A stretch of DNA of 64,000 nt, from positions 2,976,001 to 3,040,000 of the forward strand of contig NZ_CP038462.1 in NCBI RefSeq assembly GCF_004777465.1, read 5' to 3'. The position numbers and the translations under genes are program-made. Shown here piece after piece: positions 26,476-35,217 of this stretch (position 1 is the stretch's first letter; every line of letters starts with the position of its first letter). Origin of the DNA: Nocardioides daphniae (GTDB lineage Bacteria > Actinomycetota > Actinomycetes > Propionibacteriales > Nocardioidaceae). The notes beneath the pieces are model-generated. The model was not told where the DNA came from. It made no database searches and worked only from the letters and a program-made list of their open reading frames with translations.

Positions 26476-26859
26476 CGCCCACCCCCGGGTGCGGTCTCGA
26501 CCCCGAGACGCTCGCCGGCCTCCGTCATGATCCGCGCGACGAGCGGGTCGCTGCCCCACACACGCTCGGCGTGGGCCTGGACCTGGCTCAGCGCATCGAC
26601 CTGGGCCACGCGCAGGGCCGACATCACTGCCCGCGCGAGGGAGTCACCGGCGGAGGGGCGGCGTGCGGGGCGAAGCAGAGGCCCGTGAGCAGGCCGGCGG
26701 AGTCGACCTCGACGGCGACGCCGGTCGCCGAACCGTGCCCGCGCAGCGTGCAGCGAGCGCCGCGTGGAACTCCCGGGCCCTGATCATCTCGGCCTCGGCC
26801 GCCCGCGTCTGGGCGTCGATGCGGGTGAGGACGTCGTCTGTCGTTTCGTACGTGACCAT
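26472..26859 (-). CDS. YbaB/EbfC-like small protein, two frameshifts
   Basis: The first gene of the three-gene operon. It begins MVTYETTDDVLTRIDAQTRA, a helix, then GHGSATGVAVEVDSAGLLTG, a beta sheet, and ends SLARAVMSALRVAQVDALSQ plus a helical tail. This helix-sheet-helix order is that of YbaB/EbfC nucleoid-type proteins that accompany ESX-like genes in actinobacteria. Two bases appear missing, near 26,740-26,756 and near 26,660, as judged by restoring this pattern; the stop then falls at 26472-26474, overlapping the next ATG. The corrected length is about 129 residues. Confidence 0.55.
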
Positions 26860-26953
26860 GACGCCCACCCTGCCGCCGCCGGGGCCGCGTCCGCGGCGGC
26901 CCTGCACAGCGCCAGAGCCGGGCGGTGCCTGTGGACGTACGGCGGTGGTTTCC

Positions 26954-27528
26954 TCAGCCCTGGTCGCCGGCCTCGAGGAGGAACGGCCGCTCCGGGGTGC
27001 GGTAGTCATACATCCAGGCCGCGCCGGTCCACATCTCCAGCTGACCCGGGCGGTTCGGTGAGGGGTAGTGCCCCGGAGGCAGGACCGACGGGTCCGGCGG
27101 GCTGACCACCCGCCGCGTGGGTCGAGGTGCCAGAGCCCACGCAGGTCCCAGGGTGCCGCGGAGAGGCCGGTGCTGGCGCCGAACCGGCCGTCCGGGTCAC
27201 GCCCCCAGGTCCCGGCCCGCCACTCGACCAGGCGGTAGCCCGCCGCCACCTCGAGCCGCTCGCGGCGCTGCATCACCACGACCACGCGGACCACGAGCCC
27301 CACGACGACCACGACGACGCCGAAGGTCCAGACGCTCGGGGCCGCCACCACGACGGCGATCGCCGCCAGGGCGAGCAGCGCCACGGGCAGCACCCCACTG
27401 TACGACGGTCGGCAGACCAGCGCCGGTGGGGTGGGTGGCACCTGCGGCGTGAGCCCCAGGCGTACGGCCTCGTCGAACCCGGGGACGTCGCGCGGGTGCG
27501 GTCGACGGCTGTACGACGCTCTCCCCAT
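26954..27528 (-). CDS. Two-helix membrane protein, frameshifted
   Basis: About 191 residues. A tail-first soluble start (MGRASYSRRPHPRDVPGFDE) is followed by two adjacent membrane helices (LPVALLALAAIAVVVAAPSV and WTFGVVVVVVGLVVRVVVVM). A cytoplasmic domain rich in Trp and Gly follows (YRLVEWRAGTWGRDPDG, PSPNRPGQLEMWTGAAWMYD). One base is missing near 27,112-27,118. The ATG at 27528 has a GGAGAGG site. It lies just upstream of the ESX-like operon on the same strand and may be read with it. No family recognised. Confidence 0.6.
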
Positions 27529-27550
27529 CTGCCCCTCTCCTCTCCCGGTC

Positions 27551-27581
27551 GGTGGCCCGCCACGTCGTGCGGCGGGCCACC
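27551..27581. terminator. 11-bp hairpin terminator
   Basis: Bases 27551-27561 pair with 27571-27581 around a 9-base loop. It lies eight bases past the stop of the reverse secreted-protein gene and before the next reverse start, so it should end the former's transcript. Confidence 0.6.
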
Positions 27582-27588
27582 GCACCCG

Positions 27589-29937
27589 TCACGGAACGGT
27601 GAACTCGAAGACCGGGCTGGTGCCCGACCCGCTCTGCGAGACGACCTCGCGGCCCTTCACGTAGACCCGCAGCGTCCACTCCTGGCCCACGAGGCCGCAG
27701 CCGTTGAACTCGACGACCCGGACACCGTACGTCCCGGGGGGCGCCTCGCCCGTGGCCCAGTTGACGTTCTCCACCCACGACTGGGTCTGCTGGGTGTTGC
27801 CGCACCCGGGGATCCAGTCGTGGTCGAGCTCGCCGCCCGAGGCGCTGGTCGGGTTGCCGTAGTAGACGGTCTCCCCCGACGGGTCGGTCACGTGGAGGTC
27901 GTAGTCGGGGTTGCTGCCCCAGCGCAGGGTCGCACGGACGTCGCCGTCGCCGAGCTCCTCGTCGGTGGCGCACCCGTAGGGCCAGTTGGCCTCGAACAGC
28001 TCCTTGAGGGTGCCCTCGGCCAGGGTCAGGTTGCTGCCGACCTTGGCCGGCCCCAGCCAGGCCTCGGCCTTGAGGCCGATCGAGCCCTCGATGGTGCCGG
28101 TGAAGGTGGTGCAGTTCTCCTGGCCCTCACCGCCCCACTCGCCCTCGAGCCCGATCTTCGGGGCCCACAGGTCGCCGGTGAAGCCGGCCACGGCGCCGGC
28201 GGAGGTCTCCTCGCCGGAGCCGGCGATCGACCCGAAGCCGACGACGACGCCCAGGGCAGGTCCGAACTCGCCGGACGCCTTCGCCATCCCCGTGCCACCG
28301 TTGAAACGACCGTCGACGGAGGCGGAGCCGCTGACCCCGTCGTCGACGCCGACGCCGACGGCGACCGCGCCCTTCCCGCTGAGGGTGGCGCCGACCGCGA
28401 TGTCCTTCACCCCGACCTCGCCGCCGACCGCGACGGCGAGACCGCCCTCGAACTGCACGGTGAGGGGTGCGGGGTAGGTCGGGATGTTGACCGGGAAGTC
28501 ACGACCGATGAAGCAGGAGAGCTCCTTGGCCACCACTGCGTCCATCTGCACGTCGAACCCGACCTCGAACCACGCGTCGCCGACCATCGCGTGGGCCGGA
28601 GCCTCGAAGGAGCCCCACCGGGTGTTGACCCGGTGGCGGTGGAAGTCGAGGCGGAAGTTGCCGTCGGCGGTGGCGCTCCAGTCGTGCATCGACAGGTTGA
28701 CGAAGGTGCCGTAGGACAGGCAGCTCTCCTGGCTCTTGGCGTCCTCGGCGCTGATCGCCGCGACGTCGGCAGGTGCCGTCAGGGGCGCGATCGCACGTGA
28801 GGAGCCGGTGGCGCGAGCTGCCGTCGCGCCCTCGGTGGCCTTGGCCACCTTGCTCGCCCGGGCACGCCGCAGCGTCTCCGTGCCGGTCCCGGGGGCCGGC
28901 GCGGGGGTCCCGAGCTCCACACCGGGCTCGGTGTCGGGGTCGGCCGACCCCACCTGGAGGTCGGGGATCTTCACGCTGGTGCTGTAGTCCGCGTCGATCC
29001 GGAACAGGTCGAACGCGTCGGCGAGCACGCCGGAGACGACCAACACGCGCCGGCCGTCCGGCGACACCTCGGCCACCTTGCCGATGGCACCGGCGGGCAG
29101 GGCCGCGGAGACCGGCAGCACGATGCCCGAGCCCACCGGAGGCGTGGGGCGTCCGGCCGCGAGCGTCACCCAGACGCCCCGGTCGGTGACCTGGACCTTG
29201 TCCTTGTCGCCGGTGTCGACGACCACGGCGCCCGGTGCGAGGGCGTACTCGGCGCCGAGCTCACCCTTGACCGTGCCAGCGACCAGGGTGGTGGGTCCCA
29301 CCCACTTCTTGCCCTTCTTCGTCCACAGGGAGTAGGCGTAGCGGCCACCCTCCGCCAGGCCCTTGTCGGTGAGGGCCCTCTTCCTGCCGAGGTGCACCCG
29401 CTTGCCCGCCTTGCGCGTGGCCGGGGCCTTCTCCCCCGTGGCGCGACGCACCTCGAAGGTCTTGCCCACTCCAGCCCACTTGAGGTCGATGCTGCGGGTG
29501 GTGGCCCCGGTGGCGAGGAGGTCGCCCGTCCTGGCGACGGGCTTCCAGACCACCTTCAGGGCGACCTTCGCCGCCTTCTTCCCCTTGCGCACCTTCTTGA
29601 CCTTGATCGTGGTGCGGGAGATGACGGGCTCGTAGAGCCGGCCGCGGACGACCAGGTCGGGCGCCACGACGCGGAAGGAGCCGGCGCGCAGCGGCACGAC
29701 GACCTTCGCCCTCTTCCTCGCGGGGGCCTTGAAGACCGTGCGGCCACCGCGGCCCCTGAGGCTGACCTGGCCCTTGACCCCCTGCGGGCCGGCCATCGTG
29801 ACGGTCACCCTGGCGGCCGGCTTCGGCGCGGCCGACGCAGCCGGCGACTCCACGGCCTGCGCAGGTGGGTGGAGCGTCGCGCTGGTCAGGGCCAGCGCGA
29901 CGAGGACGGCAAGTCTGGGCATGCGTGAGCGGCTCAC
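27589..29937 (-). CDS. Large secreted protein with C-terminal DUF2135-like domain
   Basis: A 782-residue exported protein. The signal peptide is MPRLAVLVALALTSATLHPP with a likely cut after AQA. The first 250 residues are lysine-rich beta-sheet repeats of cell-surface type (VKGQVSLRGRGGRTVFKAP, TIKVKKVRKGKKAAKVALK). The middle part contains low-complexity Ala/Gly and a cysteine-containing segment. The C-terminal 110 residues (LRWGSNPDYDLHVTDPSGET, VYYGNP, GTYGVRVVEFNG) look like a DUF2135/YfaP-type beta-sandwich. GTG 29937 has a GGGGGGAT site; ATG 29922 is an alternative. The role is unknown; surface adhesion or polymer binding is plausible. Confidence 0.75.
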   Translation of the reverse strand: MSRSRMPRLAVLVALALTSATLHPPAQAVESPAASAAPKPAARVTVTMAGPQGVKGQVSLRGRGGRTVFKAPARKRAKVVVPLRAGSFRVVAPDLVVRGRLYEPVISRTTIKVKKVRKGKKAAKVALKVVWKPVARTGDLLATGATTRSIDLKWAGVGKTFEVRRATGEKAPATRKAGKRVHLGRKRALTDKGLAEGGRYAYSLWTKKGKKWVGPTTLVAGTVKGELGAEYALAPGAVVVDTGDKDKVQVTDRGVWVTLAAGRPTPPVGSGIVLPVSAALPAGAIGKVAEVSPDGRRVLVVSGVLADAFDLFRIDADYSTSVKIPDLQVGSADPDTEPGVELGTPAPAPGTGTETLRRARASKVAKATEGATAARATGSSRAIAPLTAPADVAAISAEDAKSQESCLSYGTFVNLSMHDWSATADGNFRLDFHRHRVNTRWGSFEAPAHAMVGDAWFEVGFDVQMDAVVAKELSCFIGRDFPVNIPTYPAPLTVQFEGGLAVAVGGEVGVKDIAVGATLSGKGAVAVGVGVDDGVSGSASVDGRFNGGTGMAKASGEFGPALGVVVGFGSIAGSGEETSAGAVAGFTGDLWAPKIGLEGEWGGEGQENCTTFTGTIEGSIGLKAEAWLGPAKVGSNLTLAEGTLKELFEANWPYGCATDEELGDGDVRATLRWGSNPDYDLHVTDPSGETVYYGNPTSASGGELDHDWIPGCGNTQQTQSWVENVNWATGEAPPGTYGVRVVEFNGCGLVGQEWTLRVYVKGREVVSQSGSGTSPVFEFTVP

Positions 29938-30058
29938 GGATCAATCCCCCCGGTCGTTGATCGTTGTCGAGCCGCGACTGTAGTGACGGAGGTGTGGGCG
30001 CCGAACCATCGAATTTCGGCATCCCGGAGGTGACGTGGACCACCCGGCACGTCCTGGT

Positions 30059-30134
30059 TGGTGCCCCAGGCAAGAGTCGAACTTGCGACCTTTCGCTTAG
30101 GAGGCGGCTGCTCTATCCACTGAGCTACTGGGGC
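30059..30134 (-). tRNA. tRNA-Arg (anticodon CCT)
   Basis: The reverse strand forms a full cloverleaf: acceptor GCCCCAG/CTGGGGC, D arm GCTC..GAGC, anticodon loop CTCCTAA with anticodon CCT, T loop TTCGACT and an encoded CCA. It reads the AGG codon. The remaining bases of 29,938-30,242 show no gene or other clear feature. Confidence 0.95.
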
Positions 30135-30242
30135 GTGACGACCGGGCACGCGTCCCGACGTCAGGGGACATCTTGGCATGTCGGGCCACGGTCGTCGGCA
30201 AGGCCACGGGAACCGCGCGACCCCCACGCGCGTCACACCCGC

Positions 30243-32111
30243 ATGAAGAGGTCACCCCGCCTGCGTCGCACCCTCCTGGCCGCGACCGCCGTCACCGCCC
30301 TGACCGGCGTCTTCGCCGCCGGGGTGCTGGTCGGCGGGGCCGAGCCGGACGCACGCCCCGACGCCCCGCCGCTGAGCCAGGGCCCGTTCCGCCTGGCCAG
30401 CACCGCGCTCGCGCCGACCCCGACGTGCGACGAGCTGCTGGAGAGCTACCAGGCGCGGGCGCTCCCGCTGGTCGGTCCGTGGGGGTGGGAGGGCGTCATG
30501 GAGCTGGCGGTCCCCGCGGCCGGCGCCGAGGTCGGTGACACCGCAGCCCGGCTCCCGGCCGCCGCGACTCCCCGGGCGGCGACCTCCAGCGAGACCGGCA
30601 CCAACGTGCAGGAGGCCGGTGTCGACGAGCCCGACCTGGCGAAGACCGACGGGTCGCTGCTGGTCCGCGTCGACGGCAGCACCCTGGTGGTCCACGACGT
30701 CACCGGCGCCACCCCGGTCGAGCTCTCCCGGCTGCGCCTCCCGGGAGTCGTCGACCCCCAGATCCTCCTGGTCGGCGACACCGTCGTCGCCGTCGGGGCA
30801 CGGGTCCCCGACCCCGACGAGTGGGCCGTCGGCAGCAGCGTCGTCACCGTCGACCTCGGCGACCCGAAGGCGCCCGAGGTGGGTGAGCTGGCGGCGTACG
30901 ACGCGGGACTGGTGACCGCACGCCAGCACGGCGACGTGGTCCGTGTCGTCCTGCGCACCGACCTGCCGCAGCTCGACTTCCGGCACCCCGGCGGGAGGCT
31001 CGGCGAGCGCGGCGCCCGCCTGCGCAACCAGGAGCTGGTCCGCCGGACCACGCTCGCCGACTGGCTGCCGCAGGTCGACGGGGAGCTGGCGGTCGACTGC
31101 GCCGACGTGGCCGTCCCTGACGACGAGGAGGCAGTCCTGGGCACCGTCACCACCGTCGCCTTCACCGCGGCGGCGCCGACGCGGCGGACGTCGGTCGCCG
31201 TCGCCACCGCGACCGACCTTGCCTACTTCTCCACCGACCGCCTGCACCTCGCCACGCAGGCCTCCGGGTGGTGGGGGCTGTCGGAGGTGATGGGGCGCAC
31301 CGCGATCCCGAGAGGCGCGGGGGGCACCCACCTCTACTCCTTCGCCCTCGACGGGACCGACACCACCTTCGTCGCGGCGGGCGGGGTCGACGGCGCGATC
31401 CGCGACCGCTGGTCGATGGATGCGGTCGACGGGGTGCTCCGCGTCGCCGTCGGACCGACCATGGAGACCGGCAACTTCAACTCGGTCATCACCCTGACCG
31501 AGGAGGACGGCGCCCTGGTCGAGACCGGCCGCCTCGACGAGCTCGGTGTCGGCGAGGAGATCAAGTCGGTGCGGTGGTTCGACGGACTCGCCTTCGTCGT
31601 CACCTTCCGCACCGTCGACCCGCTGTACGCCGTCGACCTCACCGACCCGGCCCGCCCGAGGCTGCTGGGCAAGCTGAAGATCCCCGGCTTCAGCCAGTAC
31701 CTCCACCCCCTCGGCCCCAACCGCCTCCTCGGCATCGGCCAGGACGCCGACGTGCGCGACGGTGGCCTCCGCGGCGCCCAGGCGGCCCTCTTCGGGGTGA
31801 CGGACCTGACCGCCCCCAAGCGCCTCGACACCGTCACCTACCCGCGCGAGAGCGTGGCGCAGGCGGGCCACGACCCCCGCCAGTTCACCTGGCTGCCCGA
31901 GCAGCGGGTCGCCCTGACGGTGATCTCGAAGGGCTGGGAGGGACGCACCGGGTGGCTGTCGATCATCAAGCCGCGCGGCCACCGGCTCACCGAGACGCGC
32001 ACCGAGGTCGAGTACGGGCGCGACGTCGACCGCGTACGCATGCTGCCGCTGCCCGAGGGCCGGGTGGCGCTCGTGACGGGAGACGACGTCACGTTCGTCG
32101 ACGTAGATTGA
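30243..32111 (+). CDS. Secreted beta-propeller domain protein
   Basis: A 622-residue protein exported by an N-terminal signal (LLAATAVTALTGVFAAGVLV after KRSPRLRR). The motif TNVQEAGVDEPDLAKTDGSL begins the conserved beta-propeller domain family seen in many bacteria (PF09826-type). The repeats of VVDLTDPARPRLLGKLKIPG type give the propeller blades; IPGFSQYLHPLGPNRLLGIG is a strongly conserved stretch. The biochemical role is unknown; extracellular binding is likely. The C-terminal end overlaps the -10 box of the next gene. Confidence 0.82.
   Translation: MKRSPRLRRTLLAATAVTALTGVFAAGVLVGGAEPDARPDAPPLSQGPFRLASTALAPTPTCDELLESYQARALPLVGPWGWEGVMELAVPAAGAEVGDTAARLPAAATPRAATSSETGTNVQEAGVDEPDLAKTDGSLLVRVDGSTLVVHDVTGATPVELSRLRLPGVVDPQILLVGDTVVAVGARVPDPDEWAVGSSVVTVDLGDPKAPEVGELAAYDAGLVTARQHGDVVRVVLRTDLPQLDFRHPGGRLGERGARLRNQELVRRTTLADWLPQVDGELAVDCADVAVPDDEEAVLGTVTTVAFTAAAPTRRTSVAVATATDLAYFSTDRLHLATQASGWWGLSEVMGRTAIPRGAGGTHLYSFALDGTDTTFVAAGGVDGAIRDRWSMDAVDGVLRVAVGPTMETGNFNSVITLTEEDGALVETGRLDELGVGEEIKSVRWFDGLAFVVTFRTVDPLYAVDLTDPARPRLLGKLKIPGFSQYLHPLGPNRLLGIGQDADVRDGGLRGAQAALFGVTDLTAPKRLDTVTYPRESVAQAGHDPRQFTWLPEQRVALTVISKGWEGRTGWLSIIKPRGHRLTETRTEVEYGRDVDRVRMLPLPEGRVALVTGDDVTFVDVD
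32104..32109 (+). promoter_or_regulatory. -10 box for a leaderless DUF2277 message
   Basis: TAGATT lies across the end of the preceding gene and finishes seven bases before the ATG of the DUF2277 gene, with no ribosome site between. A -35 box is not convincing. Confidence 0.4.
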
Positions 32112-32116
32112 GTGGC

Positions 32117-32386
32117 ATGTGCCGCAACATCCGCCCGCTCAACAACTTCGAGCCGCCGGCCACCCCTGACGAGGTGAGCGCCGCAGCGCTGCAGTACGTG
32201 CGCAAGGTCGCCGGCACCACCAAGCCGTCGGCGGCCAACCAGGCCGCCTTCGACGCCGCCGTCGCCGAGGTCGCCCACACCACCCGGCACCTCCTCGAAG
32301 CCCTCGTCACCACCGCGCCACCCAAGAACCGTGAGGATGAGGCGGCCAAGGCACGCGCCCGGGCCGAGCTGCGCTACGCCCGATGA
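32117..32386 (+). CDS. DUF2277 protein
   Basis: An 89-residue protein with the DUF2277 signature at its very start: MCRNIRPLNNFEPPATPDEV, then SAAALQYVRKVAGTTKPS. The function is not established. Its stop overlaps the sirtuin ATG (ATGA), so the two are probably translated together. The start is fixed by the conserved N-terminus. Confidence 0.9.
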   Translation: MCRNIRPLNNFEPPATPDEVSAAALQYVRKVAGTTKPSAANQAAFDAAVAEVAHTTRHLLEALVTTAPPKNREDEAAKARARAELRYAR

Positions 32387-33240
32387 CCGACCAGCTCGTC
32401 ACGGCTCCTCAGGGCCAGGCGTACGCCGCCGCGCTCGACCTGCTCTCCGACCGCCGGCTCGTGGTGCTCACCGGGGCCGGGCTGTCGACCGACTCCGGGA
32501 TCCCCGACTACCGCGGACCGGGCTCGACCGCACGGATGCCGATGACCTACTCCGAGTTCGTCGGCACGGCCGCGGCCCGCCAGCGCTACTGGGCGCGCAG
32601 CCACGTCGGCTGGTCACGGATGCGCCACGCCGACCCCAACGCCGGCCACCACGCGCTGGCCCGCCTCGACCCCGAGCTGCTGATCACGCAGAACGTCGAC
32701 GGCCTCCACGAGGCCGCCGGCAGTGGCCGGGTCGTGGCCCTGCACGGCCGGATCGACGAGGTCGTCTGCCTGGCCTGCGGCACCACCCTCCCCCGCGCCG
32801 AGCTGCACGCCCGCCTGGACGCGCTCAACCCCGGTTGGCTCACCGCGCACGCCGACGTGGAGTCGCGCCCCGACGGCGACGTCGAGCTCGACGACACGGG
32901 CGACTTCGTGGTGCCGGACTGCCCGCACTGCGGCGGCGTGCTCAAGCCGCACGTCGTCTTCTTCGGGGAGAACGCCCCCAAGGAGAAGGTGCTGCGCTGC
33001 TACGAGGCCGTCGACGCGCTGACCCACCCCGACAGCGGCCACACCGGCGCGCTGCTGGTGGCCGGGTCGTCGCTGACCGTGATGAGCGGGCTGCGCTTCG
33101 TGAAGCGGGCCGCGAGGAACGGCACCCCGGTCGTCATCGTCAACCGCGGCACGACGCGCGGCGACGACCTCGCTGCGCTCACCGTGCACGCCGGGACGAG
33201 CGACTTCCTCACCGACCTGGCGGGGCGCCGCGGTCGGTGA
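32383..33240 (+). CDS. Sir2-family NAD-dependent protein deacylase
   Basis: A 285-residue sirtuin. NAD-binding GAGLSTDSGIPDYRG, the TQNVDGLH loop, the catalytic His in ALHGRIDE and a zinc ribbon (CLACG and CPHCG) are present, followed by VVFFGENAP and GSSLTV. It removes acyl groups from lysine, producing nicotinamide and O-acyl-ADP-ribose. Targets are unknown. It is coupled to DUF2277 and convergent with ideR. Confidence 0.94.
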   Translation: MTDQLVTAPQGQAYAAALDLLSDRRLVVLTGAGLSTDSGIPDYRGPGSTARMPMTYSEFVGTAAARQRYWARSHVGWSRMRHADPNAGHHALARLDPELLITQNVDGLHEAAGSGRVVALHGRIDEVVCLACGTTLPRAELHARLDALNPGWLTAHADVESRPDGDVELDDTGDFVVPDCPHCGGVLKPHVVFFGENAPKEKVLRCYEAVDALTHPDSGHTGALLVAGSSLTVMSGLRFVKRAARNGTPVVIVNRGTTRGDDLAALTVHAGTSDFLTDLAGRRGR

Positions 33241-33258
33241 GGCCCGGTGACGTCGGGG

Positions 33259-33945
33259 TCAGATCGCCTTGACGAAGATGTGGTCGGCCGACTCGTAGTC
33301 GATCTCGGCGCTCTCGCCGCCGGAGCCCAGCAGGACGCCGTCGGCGGTCGCGACGATCTTGACCGACTTGTCGGGCACGGCGCCCACCCGGCGCAGGGTG
33401 GCCATCAGGGCCTCGTCCTTCTGCACCTCCTCGGAGATGCGGCGCACGTGCACGCGCGCGGCGTCGAAGGTGGCGATCTTGGAGAGGGGGGCGACGCCGG
33501 TCATGAAGGTCTCGCCGCTGTCCTCCTGGCCGAGCTCGTCCAGGCCCGGGATCGGGTTGCCGTAGGGCGACTCGGTCGGGTTGTCGAGCAGCTCCATGAG
33601 GCGACGCTCGACGGTCTCGGAGATCACGTGCTCCCAGCGGCAGGCCTCGGCGTGCACCAGCTCCCAGTCGAGGCCGATGACGTCGGTGAGCAGGCGCTCG
33701 GCGAGGCGGTGCTTGCGCATGACGCGGGTCGCGAGGCGCAGACCCTCCTCGGTGAGCTCGAGGTGGCGGTCGCCCTCGACCGTCAGCAGCCCGTCGCGCT
33801 CCATCCGCGCCACCGTCTGCGAGACGGTCGGCCCACTCTGGTGCAGGCGCTCGGCGATGCGGGCACGCAACGGCACGATTCCCTCCTCCACGAGCTCGAA
33901 GATCGTGCGGAGGTACATCTCGGTGGTGTCGATGAGGTCGCTCAC
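33259..33945 (-). CDS. ideR: Iron-dependent repressor IdeR (DtxR family)
   Basis: A 228-residue metalloregulator. The N-terminal winged helix contains RIAERLHQSGPTVSQTVARM; the metal-binding dimerisation domain has HAEACRWEHVISETVERRL and NPIPGL; an SH3-like domain follows. The residues known to ligate Fe(II), including Cys in EACRWEH, are conserved. It represses iron uptake genes when iron is sufficient. The GTG start matches the position of the family start (NELVDTTEMYLRT-type), with a CACAAT -10 box seven bases upstream. Confidence 0.94.
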   Translation of the reverse strand: MSDLIDTTEMYLRTIFELVEEGIVPLRARIAERLHQSGPTVSQTVARMERDGLLTVEGDRHLELTEEGLRLATRVMRKHRLAERLLTDVIGLDWELVHAEACRWEHVISETVERRLMELLDNPTESPYGNPIPGLDELGQEDSGETFMTGVAPLSKIATFDAARVHVRRISEEVQKDEALMATLRRVGAVPDKSVKIVATADGVLLGSGGESAEIDYESADHIFVKAI

Positions 33946-33952
33946 CCGGCCC

Positions 33953-33958
33953 ATTGTG
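33953..33958 (-). promoter_or_regulatory. -10 box for a leaderless ideR message
   Basis: On the reverse strand CACAAT ends seven bases before the ideR GTG and no ribosome site is seen. The gap to the divergent thioesterase-like gene is only 46 bases. Confidence 0.4.
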
Positions 33959-33991
33959 TCCCATGGCGCCGACAAGTGGCACGCTGGTGAG

Positions 33992-34759
33992 ATGAGCACG
34001 CTCATCGTCCCGTCCCGCTTCTGCGGGCCCCCGGTCTCGGGCAACGGCGGCTGGACCGCCGGGGAGCTCGCCGCCCACGTGGAGCACGGCTGCCCCACCG
34101 ACCACGCCCGGGCGTGGCCCCCGGTCAGGGTGCGACTGCGCCAGCCTCCGCCGCTCGACGTCACGATGACGGTGACGGAGGTCGACGGCACGACCCGCAG
34201 CCACGACGGTGGCGTGGTGGCCGAGGCCGTGCCGGGCCTGGACGAACTCACCGCCGTGACCGGCGTGGACGTCGCGACGGCGCGGGCGGCCGAGGCCTCG
34301 TACGCCGGTGCGACGCGACACCCGTTCCCGACCTGCTTCTCCTGCGGCCCGGAGCGCGCCGCGGACGACGGCCTGCGGATCTTCCCCGGCGAGGTGGCGC
34401 CCGTCGAGGGCCGCCGCCGGGTGGCGGCCACCTGGACCCCGCACCCGAGCCTGGCCGAGGACTACCACCTCTACTCCGGCGGCACGCAGCGCGCGAGCCT
34501 GGCCGTCACGTGGGCGGCCCTGGACTGCGTGGGCGGCTGGTCGGAGGACCTGCTGGGGCGCCCGATGGTGCTGGGCCAGATGACGGCCCGGGTCGACCGG
34601 CTTCCCGAGATCGGGCAGACCCACGTCGTGGTCGGTGAGCACCGCGGCACCGAGGGCCGCAAGAGCCACACGGCCTCGACGCTGTGGTCGGGCGACGGCG
34701 ACGTGCTCGCGGTCGCCGAGCACGTGTGGATCGCCGTCGACCCGAGCCGCTTCAGCTAG
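33992..34759 (+). CDS. Hotdog-fold thioesterase-like protein
   Basis: A 255-residue protein. The segment HPFPTCFSCGPERAADDGLR and the later WAALDCVGGW recall PaaI-like/hotdog thioesterase proteins common in actinobacteria, but no catalytic residue can be named with confidence. The ATG at 33992 is 46 bases from divergent ideR. The stop TAG shares the palindrome CTAG with the stop of the convergent marR gene. Function uncertain. Confidence 0.65.
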   Translation: MSTLIVPSRFCGPPVSGNGGWTAGELAAHVEHGCPTDHARAWPPVRVRLRQPPPLDVTMTVTEVDGTTRSHDGGVVAEAVPGLDELTAVTGVDVATARAAEASYAGATRHPFPTCFSCGPERAADDGLRIFPGEVAPVEGRRRVAATWTPHPSLAEDYHLYSGGTQRASLAVTWAALDCVGGWSEDLLGRPMVLGQMTARVDRLPEIGQTHVVVGEHRGTEGRKSHTASTLWSGDGDVLAVAEHVWIAVDPSRFS

Positions 34760-35217
34760 GCCAGCTCCTCGGCGAAGAGGGCGTTGTAGCGGCGCATGCT
34801 GGTCACGAAGCCGGCCAGCGCGGCGTCGTCCCAGCCCTCGATGCGCGCGCGCAGGCGCTCCCGTCGTAGCACCTCGACCTCGGCCATCCGGGCCCGTCCG
34901 GCCTCGGTCAGCGCGAGCAGGTGGGCTCGACGGTCGGCCGGGTCGACGGTCCGCTCGACCAGGCCCAGCTCGACGACGTGCTGCACCTGACGGCTCACCA
35001 CGCCCTTGTCGAGTCCGTGGGCGTCGACGACCTCGGAGGCCCGGATCGACCCGCGCTCGCGCAGCATCGCCAGGAGCAGGTACGCCGCCGGCTGCAGCTC
35101 CGGGTGCACCAGCGCGGCCCGGGCAGCCACGACGCGGCGCGCCCGTCGCACCAGGACGACGATCTCGCGCTCGAGCTCGTCGAGCACGAGGTCGCGCTCG
35201 TCGCGCTCCTCAGTCAC
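34756..35217 (-). CDS. MarR-family transcriptional regulator
   Basis: A 153-residue winged-helix regulator. The DNA-binding region includes SIRASEVVDAHGLDKGVVSR, Q in the recognition helix and the wing VDPADRRAHLLALTEAG. The family usually represses a neighbouring efflux gene and is released by a drug or phenolic. Its GTG start overlaps the stop of the MFS gene, so both form one operon. A candidate operator lies upstream of the MFS gene. Confidence 0.9.
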   Translation of the reverse strand: MTEERDERDLVLDELEREIVVLVRRARRVVAARAALVHPELQPAAYLLLAMLRERGSIRASEVVDAHGLDKGVVSRQVQHVVELGLVERTVDPADRRAHLLALTEAGRARMAEVEVLRRERLRARIEGWDDAALAGFVTSMRRYNALFAEELA

